From Strigamia acuminata (taxonomy: Eukaryota > Arthropoda > Chilopoda > Geophilomorpha > Linotaeniidae): DNA of 64,000 nt. The stretch spans positions 62,001 through 126,000 of the forward strand of contig CASHSZ010000010.1 of NCBI GenBank assembly GCA_949358305.1, in the 5' to 3' direction. Positions 44,401 through 55,233 of this stretch are shown one piece after another; position 1 is the stretch's first letter; every line of letters begins with the position of its first letter. The position numbers and the translations under genes were made by a program. Below the pieces are notes generated by a model. It ran no database searches, was not told the origin of the DNA, and saw nothing but the letters and a program-made list of their open reading frames with translations.

Positions 44401-45642
44401 CTGGATGGTGCGGAATAACATAAACGCTAGTCTTCTTGTATCTCTCTGCCAGAGGTACTACTTCCGCGTGCTCTTCTTTGACGTAGTCCCACATGGCTTT
44501 GTTATAACGTTCCTTGTGGTCGCTGTTACTATCAATTCGCCTAAGCGTATGTGATAGTTGATTCAGAGCCAACTCCCAGTTCGACTCCAAAGCCCCAATC
44601 TTATCGTTGAAGGGCAAGCAAACCTGGTAGCGACCATCCTCCATTCGCTTGTGCGACTTCTCAAAGCGATCTCGAACAAAATCTGAATCGCGTTCGCCTG
44701 CTGTAATTCCAACAGCCTCCAGACTCCAAAGCTTTTCCAAGTCACGGTCAGTCTTAATCTCACAGGTGTTGCAGCAAGAAACGTCACGCGAGCTCTCGGA
44801 GAAGACATCTGTCGACCCAGCGGCTCCTGACAACACCCACCCAAAAATGGTATTGACCAAACCCAAGCGGTTATCCAATCGCTTCCGTCCGTCAAGGCAG
44901 ATTTCCCACCAAACATCAACCCCAAGCAAGATATCAACATTGCCTGCAGTCGAAGGTAAGTCTTCAGCCAATTCGAACCCCAAATCTTTAACCTTCTGAA
45001 TGGTATCAGGGCTGGCTATCCCATACACATGCGGTAGGCTTCTTGCACTTAAAGCCGTCACCTTGAGCTCTCTGGCTCCGTGTCTAGACTGAAGGAGTAT
45101 CCTATAAACGTCATAAGACGCCGATCCAGCTTTCTCCTCATTGAGGCGTTGTGCGGTGGCTTCGATCGACCCACAACTCTTCAACCGTATCCGGTCGGCT
45201 ACACTCTTTAAAATGTAGGACCGATGGCTGCCCGGATCTAACATGCCACGTATCGTGTGCGAACCTCCAGACTTTGTTTTTAACTCCGCTGTGAATATCA
45301 TCAACTGAAGCGTTGATGAGATCGCCAAGGAGACGTTTGCACTCACGTCCTTGGGCTTCTCTACACCACCTCTACTCTGGGCATTCAATTTCCTGCAGAT
45401 GGACGAGTGATGTCGTCCGCCGCAAGTCCTGCAGCTGGTTTTAACCTGACATCGCATTGCTCTGTGTCCTTCTTGCAGGCAATTGAAGCAAAGTCTGTTT
45501 TGTTGGGCTATGGTGGACTTCTCTGCCACGCTCATTTCTTTTTTACAGAAGGTGTTGGCATGGCCTTCTTTGCAAAAAATGCAAATTGCGCTTTCCACGG
45601 TCAGCTTTGGGCTAGAAGACTCTTTGGCTCTTTTGGATGTAG
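41456..45642 (-). pseudogene. Element D gag-pol, 3' part (zinc knuckles to integrase), split by element E
   Basis: About 1395 codons from the zinc knuckles to the stop, without internal stops. The open frame runs on into E's LTR up to 45823, but those roughly 60 codons are LTR sequence and not D protein. Visible parts are three zinc knuckles (CIFCKEGHANTFC and the next two), the protease-like LDPGSHRSY, reverse transcriptase with IADIKQAFLQ and YMDD, RNase H (FCDAS), integrase with HHCC zinc motif and D, D, E (GGAWE) residues, and a DUF5641-type tail. The catalytic motifs I inspected are intact. The protein is broken only by the insertion of E. It is closest to C and E but clearly a separate family. 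Confidence 0.93.
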
Positions 45643-46560
45643 TGTTGCTAGCACTGGCAACAGACCAGGACGGGGAAACGGTCAGCGACGATGGCGGAAG
45701 AAATCCCAGGAGAAAAGTGAAAGTATAGTGGGTGTGTGGACGTGCGCATGCGCAACCAGACAAGGTCGGGCCCAACCACGGCAATTTAGGGTTAACGATC
45801 TCAGGCACAAACAATCGAATCAACTCACAAAGTGGCGGCCAGTAGGAGGAGAAAGCGCGCCCGGTTCTCTACTCACTACACATCATGTAGGCAGAAGCAA
45901 TAGACTGGTTTGGGGAAGAAAACAGTAGTTTTATTCCAAAGTGAGAGAGAGGAAAATAAAACTCAACCGTTAGGGTTAAGTTTCAACAACACAAGAAGCA
46001 CGCACTCATTGTTGGAATGCGTGACTATAGAAACAGGCAAAATGAGGAAATGCATCAGTTACATTACAAAATGTACAAAACCAAGAGAATAAAAGCTTAT
46101 AACTAACAGATGCATTGAAACAAGCAATCCTTTGTCTTAAAAGGCTTAACACTAACATCAGACACAGCTCAGAGCTTTGACAGGCATGAGCAGTGTCACT
46201 TAAATCAAATAACACTTTAACACTTGTCAATAAGGCATATCAACAACAATCACTAATTACCAAGCAGAACAAGAGATGGCGCTCAAACACGGGAGGCCTA
46301 AAAACTTATACAAACATAGGAGAAAATGCTCTAAGCTCTACTAAAACTTAAATCTAAAGCAGCGACGAGTTGGCATGGCAATGCAGCTCGTCCAGACGGT
46401 CAAGACCAAGAAATCAGTGCAGGTAAGTGCTCCAAATTCCTGGCGATCAGGCTAGAAAATACTAAATGAAGACAAAAAGATTATTGAAAATCTAAAGACA
46501 CTTTCTGTCCAAAAACCAAAAGTTGAACCGCTAACGATTCCATCGCGGTTGCTAGCAACA
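45643..46560 (-). repeat. Element E 3' LTR
   Basis: A 918-bp LTR. Both ends carry the same 11-base motif in inverted orientation: TGTTGCTAGCA at 45643 and TGCTAGCAACA at 46550-46560. The minus strand has AATAAA at 45930-45935 and the GTGAGTAG box at 45869-45876. Confidence 0.95.
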
Positions 46561-46614
46561 GCGTCTTGCCGGCGGGAAGAAGACAACGCCGGAAGAACTG
46601 CGACTTCTCAAACG
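46561..46614 (-). other. Element E 3' junction: pyrimidine tract and GCCGGCAA box
   Basis: The coding sense reads GTCTTCTTCCCGCCGGCAA and then GACGC to the LTR, again pyrimidine-rich where a polypurine tract is expected. Confidence 0.6.
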
Positions 46615-49600
46615 TCAATCTAACTCAAGCACACGGATGTGCTTGACCGAACGGAGAAATTGTTTCCCTTCAGCAGACGTGACTCGCACGACACGGATTA
46701 TCCCGTCGTCGCCGGGATACACAACGTCAACTCGCGCTAAGGGCCAGAAGTATGGGTTTGACCCCACCTTTTCCAGTAAAACAATTTGTCCCACTTCGGG
46801 GTTGCGGGGATGTCGATCTCCTTTGACTTCATGAAAATTACGTAATTGCTTAAGATAACTTTCTTTCCACAAACGCCAGAACTCCCATAAGGCGAGTCTG
46901 CGCTTGTGGTCAAGTCGTCTCAAATCTTTCTGACGAATCGCGTGAACGGGACGATTGATGACGTATTTAGTCGTACCGCCGGTAAGGAAGTTCTCCGGGC
47001 TCAGGATACGACCACCGTCCACCTCCTCGTGTACATAAGATAGCGGACGCGAGTTAAGTACTGAACTTATCTCGGCCACTAGAGTCTGCAAGGACTCCAA
47101 GTCGATGGTTTGACGCAATAAAGTCTTGCGTAGCTTGTCTTTGACGGACCGTACTAAGCGCTCCCAAGCTCCTCCTGCCCAGGGGGACAAGGGGGGAATA
47201 AATGTCCATAAGACTCGCTTCTCAGACAAGAGCGTACGCATCCCTTCCTTGGCGACCAACTTCCCCCAAGATTGAATCTCTTGGGCACCGCGAGAAAAAG
47301 TCTTCGAGTTATCGGAGAAGACTTTAGCTGGATAGCCAAAGCGGGCTGCGAAACGTCTAAACGCAAGCAAGAATTTCTCCACCGAGAGATCCTCGGACAC
47401 CTCAAGGTGTACGCTACGCGTAACCAAACAGGTAAACAACAGGATGTAGGCTTTAGAAGCCTTGCGCCCACTCCCCAGCACCACCGGACCCAAATGGTCG
47501 ATCCCGGTGTGTTGGAACGGAGCCGCAGGTGTAACACGCTCGGACGGCGGATCACCGGTAGGCGGGTCTTCACGGATCAGCTTTCCTCTCTTGCAGACAA
47601 GACAGCTGCGTATGACCGACTGCACTGTTCGGCGACCGCGTATTATCCAAAAACGGTTTCTCATATGGTAGAGAGTCTCACTTAAGTCGCCGTGTAAGAG
47701 CAATGCGTGCTCACGACGGATAAGTAACCGGGTCACCCAACTACTCGGGTGTAGCAAAATCGGATAGACCTCATCAAACGGAAGAAACGATTTGGCAAGA
47801 CGACTTCGGAGCCGTAGCAAACCGGTTTCGTCCAGGAATATGTCGAAATTTCTGAGGGGGGATGACTTCTCAACCTCCTCTTTGCGTTCAACGGCAACAC
47901 ATTCTTCTAAAAAATGCATGCGCTGTGACCAGTAGATCAGCTTCCGTTCCGCCTCCTCCAACTCATACACATTCAATTCCTTCCCGGGCGCGGGAAAGCG
48001 CCACCGGCGAATGAAAGCGAGTACGCGAGTCAAGCGATTGAACGAGCGGAATCGCTTAAAAAACTGATCGAGAAAATCATCGTACAACGTCACTGCAGAA
48101 GAGACCAGCTTCTCTTCTTCTTTGGGAAGGACCACCGGAGGGGCGTCGACCTGGTCGAACTCCTTCGGGTCTGGACCATTCCACCAAAGGTGACTTGAAA
48201 TCAAGGTCGGTACGTCGCAAGGACGTGTCAAAATGTCGGCAGGATTTTTTGCGGTTGGGACGTAAGACCATTGGTCAACCCTTGACTTGTCGAGGACCTC
48301 AGCCACTCGATTCGAAACATAGGGTTTCCAACGGTTCTTTTCCGATCGGATCCAACCCAACGCGACCATAGAGTCGGTAAAAAATCTTACACTCGAGATA
48401 GGGAAGTCAGGTAAAAAATCGGTCTGAATGTATTCGAGCATGCGAACACCAATCACCATGGCGGTCAGCTCAAGGCGCGGAAGCGTAAGCTTGTCTAACG
48501 GAGCGATCCTGCTCTTTCCGACGAGAAGCTTGCTTACACCGGAAGAGTTCCGGATGTAAACTGCGCAGCCATAAGCTCGGGGACTCGCATCGCAATACAC
48601 TTCTAAACTTAGACCTTCACCCGAATACGTGCCCACCCATCTCTGCACCTTTACTTCTTTCAGATGTTGAAGGTCGGCATACCAACGAGCAACCTGAGCA
48701 CGGTCGTCGTCCGGTAACACCTGGTCCCAGGCGAAAGCTCGGCCCCAGAAGCTCTGCATCAGCAGCTTCATCGGCAAAACGATCGCGGCCAGGAAACCTA
48801 ACGGGTCAAACAGGGACGCGACGAGCGAGAGGACTCCCCGCCTAGTGCTAGGGACCTCATCAAACTCGGGAACTCGAAAAAGAATCGCGTCTTGCTGGAC
48901 GTCCCAGAGAATTCCCAGCATTTTAGTAACACCGAGATTCTCGAACGAATCAGCTCTCATATGGAACCCTTCCTCTTTCAGGGAACCAAAGACTTCACCA
49001 TTCGACGCTGCCCACTTAACGAGCGGTAACTTCGCGGCGTCGAGAATGTTGCGTAAATTCAAACAATGAGCAACAGCTGCTGGCGGACGATCAGCGCCAG
49101 ACGTAAGGTCGTCCATGAAGATACCCTTGTCGAGAGCATCCGCCTCTTTCGGGTGTGAGGCAGCATGAAGTTGCCCTTGCGCACGTATTGTTGCGCAAAG
49201 TAAAAATGGTGATGAGTTTACACCAAATGGAACCACCGTCATCCGTAGGACAACCAAGTTGTCCCACAGGTTTCGCCACGAATACACGTCGGCGAAATAT
49301 CCATCCGCCACCCAAAGAAAGCGCAAGAAATTGCGATGCTTCGGATCGATCGATACTTGCAGAAATGCCTGCTTGATGTCGGCAATGATAGCAATGCACA
49401 TCAAACGAAACCTAATCAAAACCCGGATGATATCGGGATTGAGAGACGGCCCCGGGTATAAACAGTCATTGAGCGACCGCGCGCCCTTCTTTGAAGAAGA
49501 GGCGTTAAAAACGACCCTGAACTTCGTGGTCTCACGGTCCTCCTTAATAACAGGGTGATGTGGGATATTGTAAACCCCTTCTGTCCAGAAACGTTCGGCC

Positions 49601-50440
49601 GGAGGAACCACTTCGGCATGATCCTCGCGAACATATGCCCACATCGCGTCATGATAGCGTTTCTTGTGGTCAGTACTCGCATCTATGCGCTTCAGCGTAT
49701 TGGAAAGCTGCGTGACTGCCAGCTCCCAATTGGACTCAAGTCCGGTAACATGCTCATTAAAAGGTAAGCGTACCTGGTAACGACCGTCTTCGAGGCGAAC
49801 AGTGGACTGTTCGAATCGATCTCGAACGAAATCAGAATCGCGCTCCCCTGCACGAATACCCACAGCTTCAAGTGACCATAGGCGTTCCAGCTCTTTGTCA
49901 GGAGAAACGTCGCACGTCGCACAGCAAGCTACTGAAGACGTGTCATCGAGAAGCAAATCCGCGGAACCCGCTGCACCCGACAAAATCCATCCGAATATGG
50001 TGTTAATCAACCCGGACGACTGGTCGAGTCGTTTGCGACCGTTTAGACAAACCTGCCACCAAACATCAATCCCTAACAGGACGTCAATGTGCTGGGCGGT
50101 CGACGGTAAGTCCTCGGCCAACTCAAGACCTAGGGCTTTGACCTTCTCAATGGTCTCGGCGTGAACGATTCCCGACACCTGCGGAAGATGTTCCACACTC
50201 AGAGCGGACACTGTGATGTTTTTCGCGCTATGGCGAGACTTCAGACGTATGGAGAAAACGTCGTAATCTGTCGGCACTGGATCACGCTCATTAAAGCGCT
50301 GAGTAGAAGCGTGCACGACACCACATCGTCGCAACTTAATGCGGTCGGCCAAGCTCTTCAGAATGTATGAGCGATGGCTTCCTGGGTCCAGCATGCCTCG
50401 AATGCGATGCGACCCACCTGACTTAGTGGTCAGTTCTGCT
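46615..50440 (-). pseudogene. Element E pol: protease, reverse transcriptase, RNase H, integrase
   Basis: An open frame of about 1275 codons ending at 46615. The Met at 50394 lies inside the protease motif (MLDPGSHRSY), so it is not a natural start; the frame was continuous with gag. Counting from that Met: reverse transcriptase has D339 (IADIKQAFLQ) and FMDD at 426-429. RNase H has D602, E642 and D674. The integrase zinc motif is H896/H901/C931/C934, with triad D966, D1028 and E1078. A DUF5641-type tail follows. All catalytic motifs survive. The frame is cut off from gag by a deletion near 50440 that also removes the conserved LMIFT stretch, so normal Gag-Pol could not be made from this copy. 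Confidence 0.92.
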
Positions 50441-51869
50441 GCAAAGATGAAGCAACGGACAATGTAACGTTCGTAACGACCTGCAATTCCTTGGGTCTGT
50501 CTTGAAGAACAGGAGATTTGTCTTTAGCACCCCGACAAATTGCGGTATGGTGACGACCACCGCACGACCGGCAGGCAAAACGACTCGGACACTGCTTGAA
50601 TGAGTGACCGCTGCGAAGACAATTGAAACAGAGCCTGTCACGGCGAACTATTTCAGTTCTTGCCTCTACCTCTACAACCTTTGTACAATCTTGAGCCAAA
50701 TGATCAGCCTTACAGAACGGACAAGCGGGCTTGGTTGGCCCCTGTCTTGGACTTAACGGCCCTTTCGGACTCTGAGCAGCGACCAAAGACGCCATGGCAC
50801 CTTTACGCTCTTTCTCAGACCGGTCAGCCTTTTCGGAAACCTGCTTCAAGGACGGCAGGTGTGTGAACCCGATAACCTCTTCAATGCGCTCAAGAATCTT
50901 AAGTTCTTCCGCAAAGAAGTCCAACATGTTCACCAAATTCTGTGACTTGGTTCCCTTAACCTCGTAATATCGAAGAACCATTCGGTACGGGAACTTCCTG
51001 AGAACGTCGTCAGCTAGCACGTACCCAGCAGTCTGAACCGGAACTTGCAGTTGTTCCAGCATGCGAACTGTCGTGGAGACACGGGCAAGCTGCGACTTGA
51101 GCACCTTGGTAGGATGCACGTCAAGAATCGGCTTCATATCTTTTATACTCTTCATGAGAGCCGTTCTTTGAGCCTCATCACCTCCGTAACTGCGGATGAG
51201 CTCTTCTCTAGCAAGAATGTATGACCCATCAACCAACTGATAGGAAGAGATGAGCGTTGCAGCATCACCTTCACACATAGACTGTAAGTATTGCAACTTC
51301 TCTGTCTCGGACAACTCCGAGTTTGTGTGCACTGATGTGTCAAAGCTACTCAAGAAAGAGCGGAATTTGACCACATCTCCAGTGAACTTCACTGTCTGCA
51401 GCGTAGGCAACTTTGTATTAGGAGGCCGGCGGGTATTAACCGTCGTTCCAGCCCCTGAAATGCCAGACAACATACTCGTATTAATCGTTTGGTTCAACTG
51501 CGACGTTGACCAATGCGCGACCATCCTCTGAGACACCTGATGTCTGTTACGCAGATGATCCACCTGAGAAGACAATTCTTCTATCTGAGCTATTCCTTGC
51601 AAATATGTTGCACGGGTCCAATAAGCCTGCAACGTATTCGCATCGTTCAACAGACGACGCTCTTGCTGCTCCGCAGACAAGAGAGCTGCTTCCACTTCCC
51701 CGGGATCGGTCAAGATACGCGACCTCGTCAGGAATTGATCCAATGCTTGGACCAGCGAATTGTAGCGAGCCTCCACCAAGTCCATTTGCTCTGGCGTCGG
51801 AGCTCGCGGAGAGATTGGAGTTCCACCCGGAGTGGTGGGTCTGGAACCCGTTCCCGTCTGAGTTGCCAT
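50430..51869 (-). pseudogene. Element E gag with zinc knuckles, frameshifted at its 3' end
   Basis: A frame of 479 codons from the ATG at 51869 (MATQTGTGSRPTTPGG) to a stop at 50430. An upstream in-frame TTG at 51905 is less likely as start, because a good splice-acceptor-like sequence sits between it and the ATG. The protein has the BEL Gag core (KLPTLQTVKFTGDVVKFRSF) and three zinc knuckles (CPFCKADHLAQDC, then CFNCLRSGHSFKQC, then CRSCGGRHHTAIC). It ends 12 residues after VTNVTLSV where C and D continue into LMIFTA. The break is a loss of about 16 bases, out of frame, compared with D. A shorter Gag could still be made and form particles. Confidence 0.88.
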
Positions 51870-52544
51870 GCCAACTGTCCTCTGCAAGTAGGAAAGCAAA
51901 GACAATTAGATAGCACGGTAACTTTTAACGCACGGCAAGACACCAAGGCGACACAACTGCCACTGGCGTAAGCAAGAAAACAACACCACGGTTTGATAGC
52001 AACCAATGGCGCGTGAGCTTCACTGAGAAACACACAACTAACAAGACGGTCAGACGTCTAGAAACTTTCTACTTAAAGCGACTTAAACTCCCCTGCTTTG
52101 TCCAGCAGTTATATGGAGCTAACACGATAAGATACTCTTTACACGAAAAGACACACTCTTTCCCCGAATCTGATACACACACTAAGCTAATTGACTCGAA
52201 AAAACCCCCAAAAAGCCAAGAAAAGACACAAGAAATGTCATCTTCCAGAATGGAAAGCACAAATGCACGCTGCGTTGTGATCACACGACGAAATTCGGAC
52301 GCCAACTGGACGATCCACTCGACACGACGGCGTAAACTGGATGCGGCTTCTCTGCAGCTCGATTGCCTACAAGGAACCACACGCTGGACACACACGACAG
52401 CGACGACTGGACTAAACACTGGCGCAAACTCAGGCAGGAAACAGACGGTCGAAGCTCGCAGTCGCACGCGATGATCAGGCGCACACAACTGGCGAAAACG
52501 GTCATCTATCCTGGTCAAGCAAAACGGCACCACGAAGTGAATTC
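51870..52544 (-). other. Element E 5' leader
   Basis: A leader of 675 bases between the gag ATG and the 5' LTR. A strong splice-acceptor-like sequence CTTTCCTACTTGCAG ends at 51882, 13 bases before the ATG. I see no coding potential. Confidence 0.7.
52508..52532 (-). other. Element E primer-binding site (tRNA-His-like)
   Basis: Twelve bases after the LTR the element sense reads TGGTGCCGTTTTGCTTGACC and then AGGAT. The first nine bases match a tRNA-His 3' complement exactly. The TGACCAGGAT that would follow in the tRNA appears after a 6-base insertion. Confidence 0.6.
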
Positions 52545-53462
52545 TGTTGCTAGCACTGGCAACAGACCAGGACGGGGAAACGGTCAGCGACGATGGCGGA
52601 AGAAATCCCAGGAGAAAAGTGAAAGTATAGTGGGTGTGTGGACGTGCGCATGCGCAACCAGACAAGGTCGGGCCCAACCACGGCAATTTAGGGTTAACGA
52701 TCTCAGGCACAAACAATCGAATCAACTCACAAAGTGGCGGCCAGTAGGAGGAGAAAGCGCGCCCGGTTCTCTACTCACTACACATCATGTAGGCAGAAGC
52801 AATAGACTGGTTTGGGGAAGAAAACAGTAGTTTTATTCCAAAGTGAGAGAGAGGAAAATAAAACTCAACCGTTAGGGTTAAGTTTCAACAACACAAGAAG
52901 CACGCACTCATTGTTGGAATGCGTGACTATAGAAACAGGCAAAATGAGGAAATGCATCAGTTACATTACAAAATGTACAAAACCAAGAGAATAAAAGCTT
53001 ATAACTAACAGATGCATTGAAACAAGCAATCCTTTGTCTTAAAAGGCTTAACACTAACATCAGACACAGCTCAGAGCTTTGACAGGCATGAGCAGTGTCA
53101 CTTAAATCAAATAACACTTTAACACTTGTCAATAAGGCATATCAACAACAATCACTAATTACCAAGCAGAACAAGAGATGGCGCTCAAACACGGGAGGCC
53201 TAAAAACTTATACAAACATAGGAGAAAATGCTCTAAGCTCTACTAAAACTTAAATCTAAAGCAGCGACGAGTTGGCATGGCAATGCAGCTCGTCCAGACG
53301 GTCAAGACCAAGAAATCAGTGCAGGTAAGTGCTCCAAATTCCTGGCGATCAGGCTAGAAAATACTAAATGAAGACAAAAAGATTATTGAAAATCTAAAGA
53401 CACTTTCTGTCCAAAAACCAAAAGTTGAACCGCTAACGATTCCATCGCGGTTGCTAGCAACA
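52545..53462 (-). repeat. Element E 5' LTR
   Basis: A 918-bp copy of 45643-46560, with no difference that I noticed. The GTGAGT on the minus strand starts at 52778. The outer end joins D's gag through the GTAG duplication. Confidence 0.95.
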
Positions 53463-54553
53463 GTAGCGCATGTAGACATTGTGCCCTTGCGTTGATCTTT
53501 ATCCTTGTCGGAACTTCCAGACTTGTCTTTCTTTGTTGCGAGACCTCCTGTTCCCATGACGTCTTCCATTTGCTCTAAGAGCTGAACTTCAGCCGCAAAG
53601 AAATTCAAAATTGTCACTAAATTTGAGGTCTTAGCTCCTTGCTGCTGGTAAAACCTCATTACCATGGCAGGTGGAAATTTTCTCAGCACGTCTGGTGCCA
53701 GAAGCAGACCAGCAGTCTGTACTGGAACGCTCAACTGTTCCAGCAAGCGGATAGCAGTGGACACCTTGGTCAATTGTGTCCTGACAGCTTTGACCGGATG
53801 CAACTCAGCAACCTGTCTCATGTCCCTTATGGACTTGACCAGAGCCACTCTCTGGGCTTCATCGTCCCCATAGGAACGGACCAACTCTTCTCTTGCTAAA
53901 TTGTAATTACCATCCACTAAAGGGAATGCAGAGATCAGCATGGCGGCTTCTCCTGTACACAGCGACTGCAAGTATTGCAACTTCTCAATTTCTGATAAAT
54001 CAGGGTTGCTGTGGACCGCCGAGTCAAAGCTGCTTAGGAAGGGACGGAATGTCGTCACATCTCCATTAAATTTCTGCATTTCCAACTTAGGAAGCTTTGC
54101 ATTATTATGCCTTCTTGTCGACTGTGACAAGGTCTGGTTCAAAATCGAACCCTGGGACGTATTGGTCATTGACGCTGAAGCATTTGCCGGGTTAGCTGAC
54201 CAATGAGTCACGTGCTTCTTGGACATCTGTGTTCTGCTTTTAAGAACTGAAATCGGTGTCTCTAACTCTTCGATTTCCCTTAGATATCCTAAATACTGCT
54301 CCCTTGTCAGCTTTGGCTGCATAGTGTTCAGGTCGTTAATCATTTTCATGATCTTTTCATCGGCGACCATTTCTATGGCTTCCAACTCTCCTGTGTCTTT
54401 TAAGGTCAAAGACCTTCTCAAAACCGCATCCAAGGAGATTCCAATCGTCGTGAATCTACCAGCCAACACGTCCATTTCTTCTGGCGGTTGTTGCTCAACC
54501 GTTGTTGGCGTCGTTCTCCCTGATCCTGACCTTGATCCACCTCCTGTAGCCAT
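53463..54553 (-). pseudogene. Element D gag, 5' part, split by element E
   Basis: About 363 codons from the ATG at 54553 (MATGGGSRSGSGRTTPTT) to the insertion point of E. An upstream in-frame TTG at 54589 is not a likely start, because a splice-acceptor-like CACTTTCTGCCATTCCAG lies between it and the ATG. The Gag core (KLPKLEMQKFNGDVTTFRPF and EIEKLQYLQSLCTGEAA) is clear. The sequence stops just after RKGTMSTCA, in the region before the zinc knuckles, which lie across E at 45642. Translation of this copy would run into E's LTR and end at 53354. Confidence 0.92.
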
Positions 54554-55233
54554 GTCAGACCTGGAATGGCAGAAAGTGAAGACAATCAATCAGCCAAAAA
54601 CCAAAGACACACACCAGACAAAACACAAGTACCAGTTGGCCAAACAGTGACCAAATACACTAACTGCTAAACTAAAGAACTGAGTGACACAACACTCAAA
54701 AATTCTCTTAACTGGTGCTAAACTTTTCTATGCTGAGGAAATTGAGTGATGCAACACCCAAAAATTCCCTGAACTCTAAAGTAGACTATTTCCTGTTAAC
54801 TACTTCTAAACTGTGCTCTCCTGCTTGTGCAGTTATCTAGAGCGAGACAAACTTAAATTGCTACTTAAATGCAAAAAAACACACTTCCCCTCCCCCCTGA
54901 GAGGGCACATCAAGTAATCCCAATAAAAACCCAACCAAAACCACTTTAATCAACTAAATAATCTTCTTCTTTCAGGTGGCAGCAACTGATCAACTTGCAC
55001 ATTGCGTTGTGAATTACTTGGCAGACTCAGGATGTCCATGGCCGCTCTCACGTGACTCTCTGGCGTGCGCACTTGATGCCGGACGCTCGCGGAACCAGCC
55101 GCACAAGACGAACCAACTGGCGCGCACCAAACCACTTGAGCCACTTGCTGAACGCCCAAATGACCACTGAAACGCACACGCTGCGCAAACGTGCACGAAA
55201 TCCTGGAATCACGGTACCAAAAACTCAGCTCCC
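54554..55233 (-). other. Element D 5' leader
   Basis: A 680-base leader with the primer site near the LTR. It contains two copies of a short ACTGAGTGATGCAACAC-like string (near 54680 and 54745) and a C-run. No coding potential. Confidence 0.65.
55196..55219 (-). other. Element D primer-binding site (tRNA-His-like)
   Basis: In element sense TGGTACCGTGATTCCAGGAT lies about 14 bases after the LTR. It shares TGGT, CCGTGA and CCAGGAT with the tRNA-His complement but has TT inserted between the last two blocks. Confidence 0.55.

Larger units (their letters stand above)
45643..53462 (-). mobile_element. Element E: BEL/Pao retrotransposon nested in element D
   Basis: A 7.8-kb element with 918-bp LTRs (45643-46560 and 52545-53462) and a GTAG duplication (45639-45642 and 53463-53466), inserted within D's gag between the Gag core and the zinc knuckles. 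Removing E with one GTAG copy keeps D's frame: 5274 bases, or 1758 codons including the stop. E carries its own gag and pol, but in two frames because of a small deletion. Its LTRs look identical, so this is a younger insertion than D. Confidence 0.96.

Noticed and set aside
45643-45823. Apparent N-terminal extension of the D Pol frame
   Set aside because: These codons are translated from the LTR of the nested element E and start at a TTG; they are not part of D's protein.
50430-50450. Programmed ribosomal frameshift joining E gag and pol
   Set aside because: C and D have one continuous frame, and E has lost the conserved LMIFT residues at the junction, which fits a deletion better. No slippery heptamer is evident.
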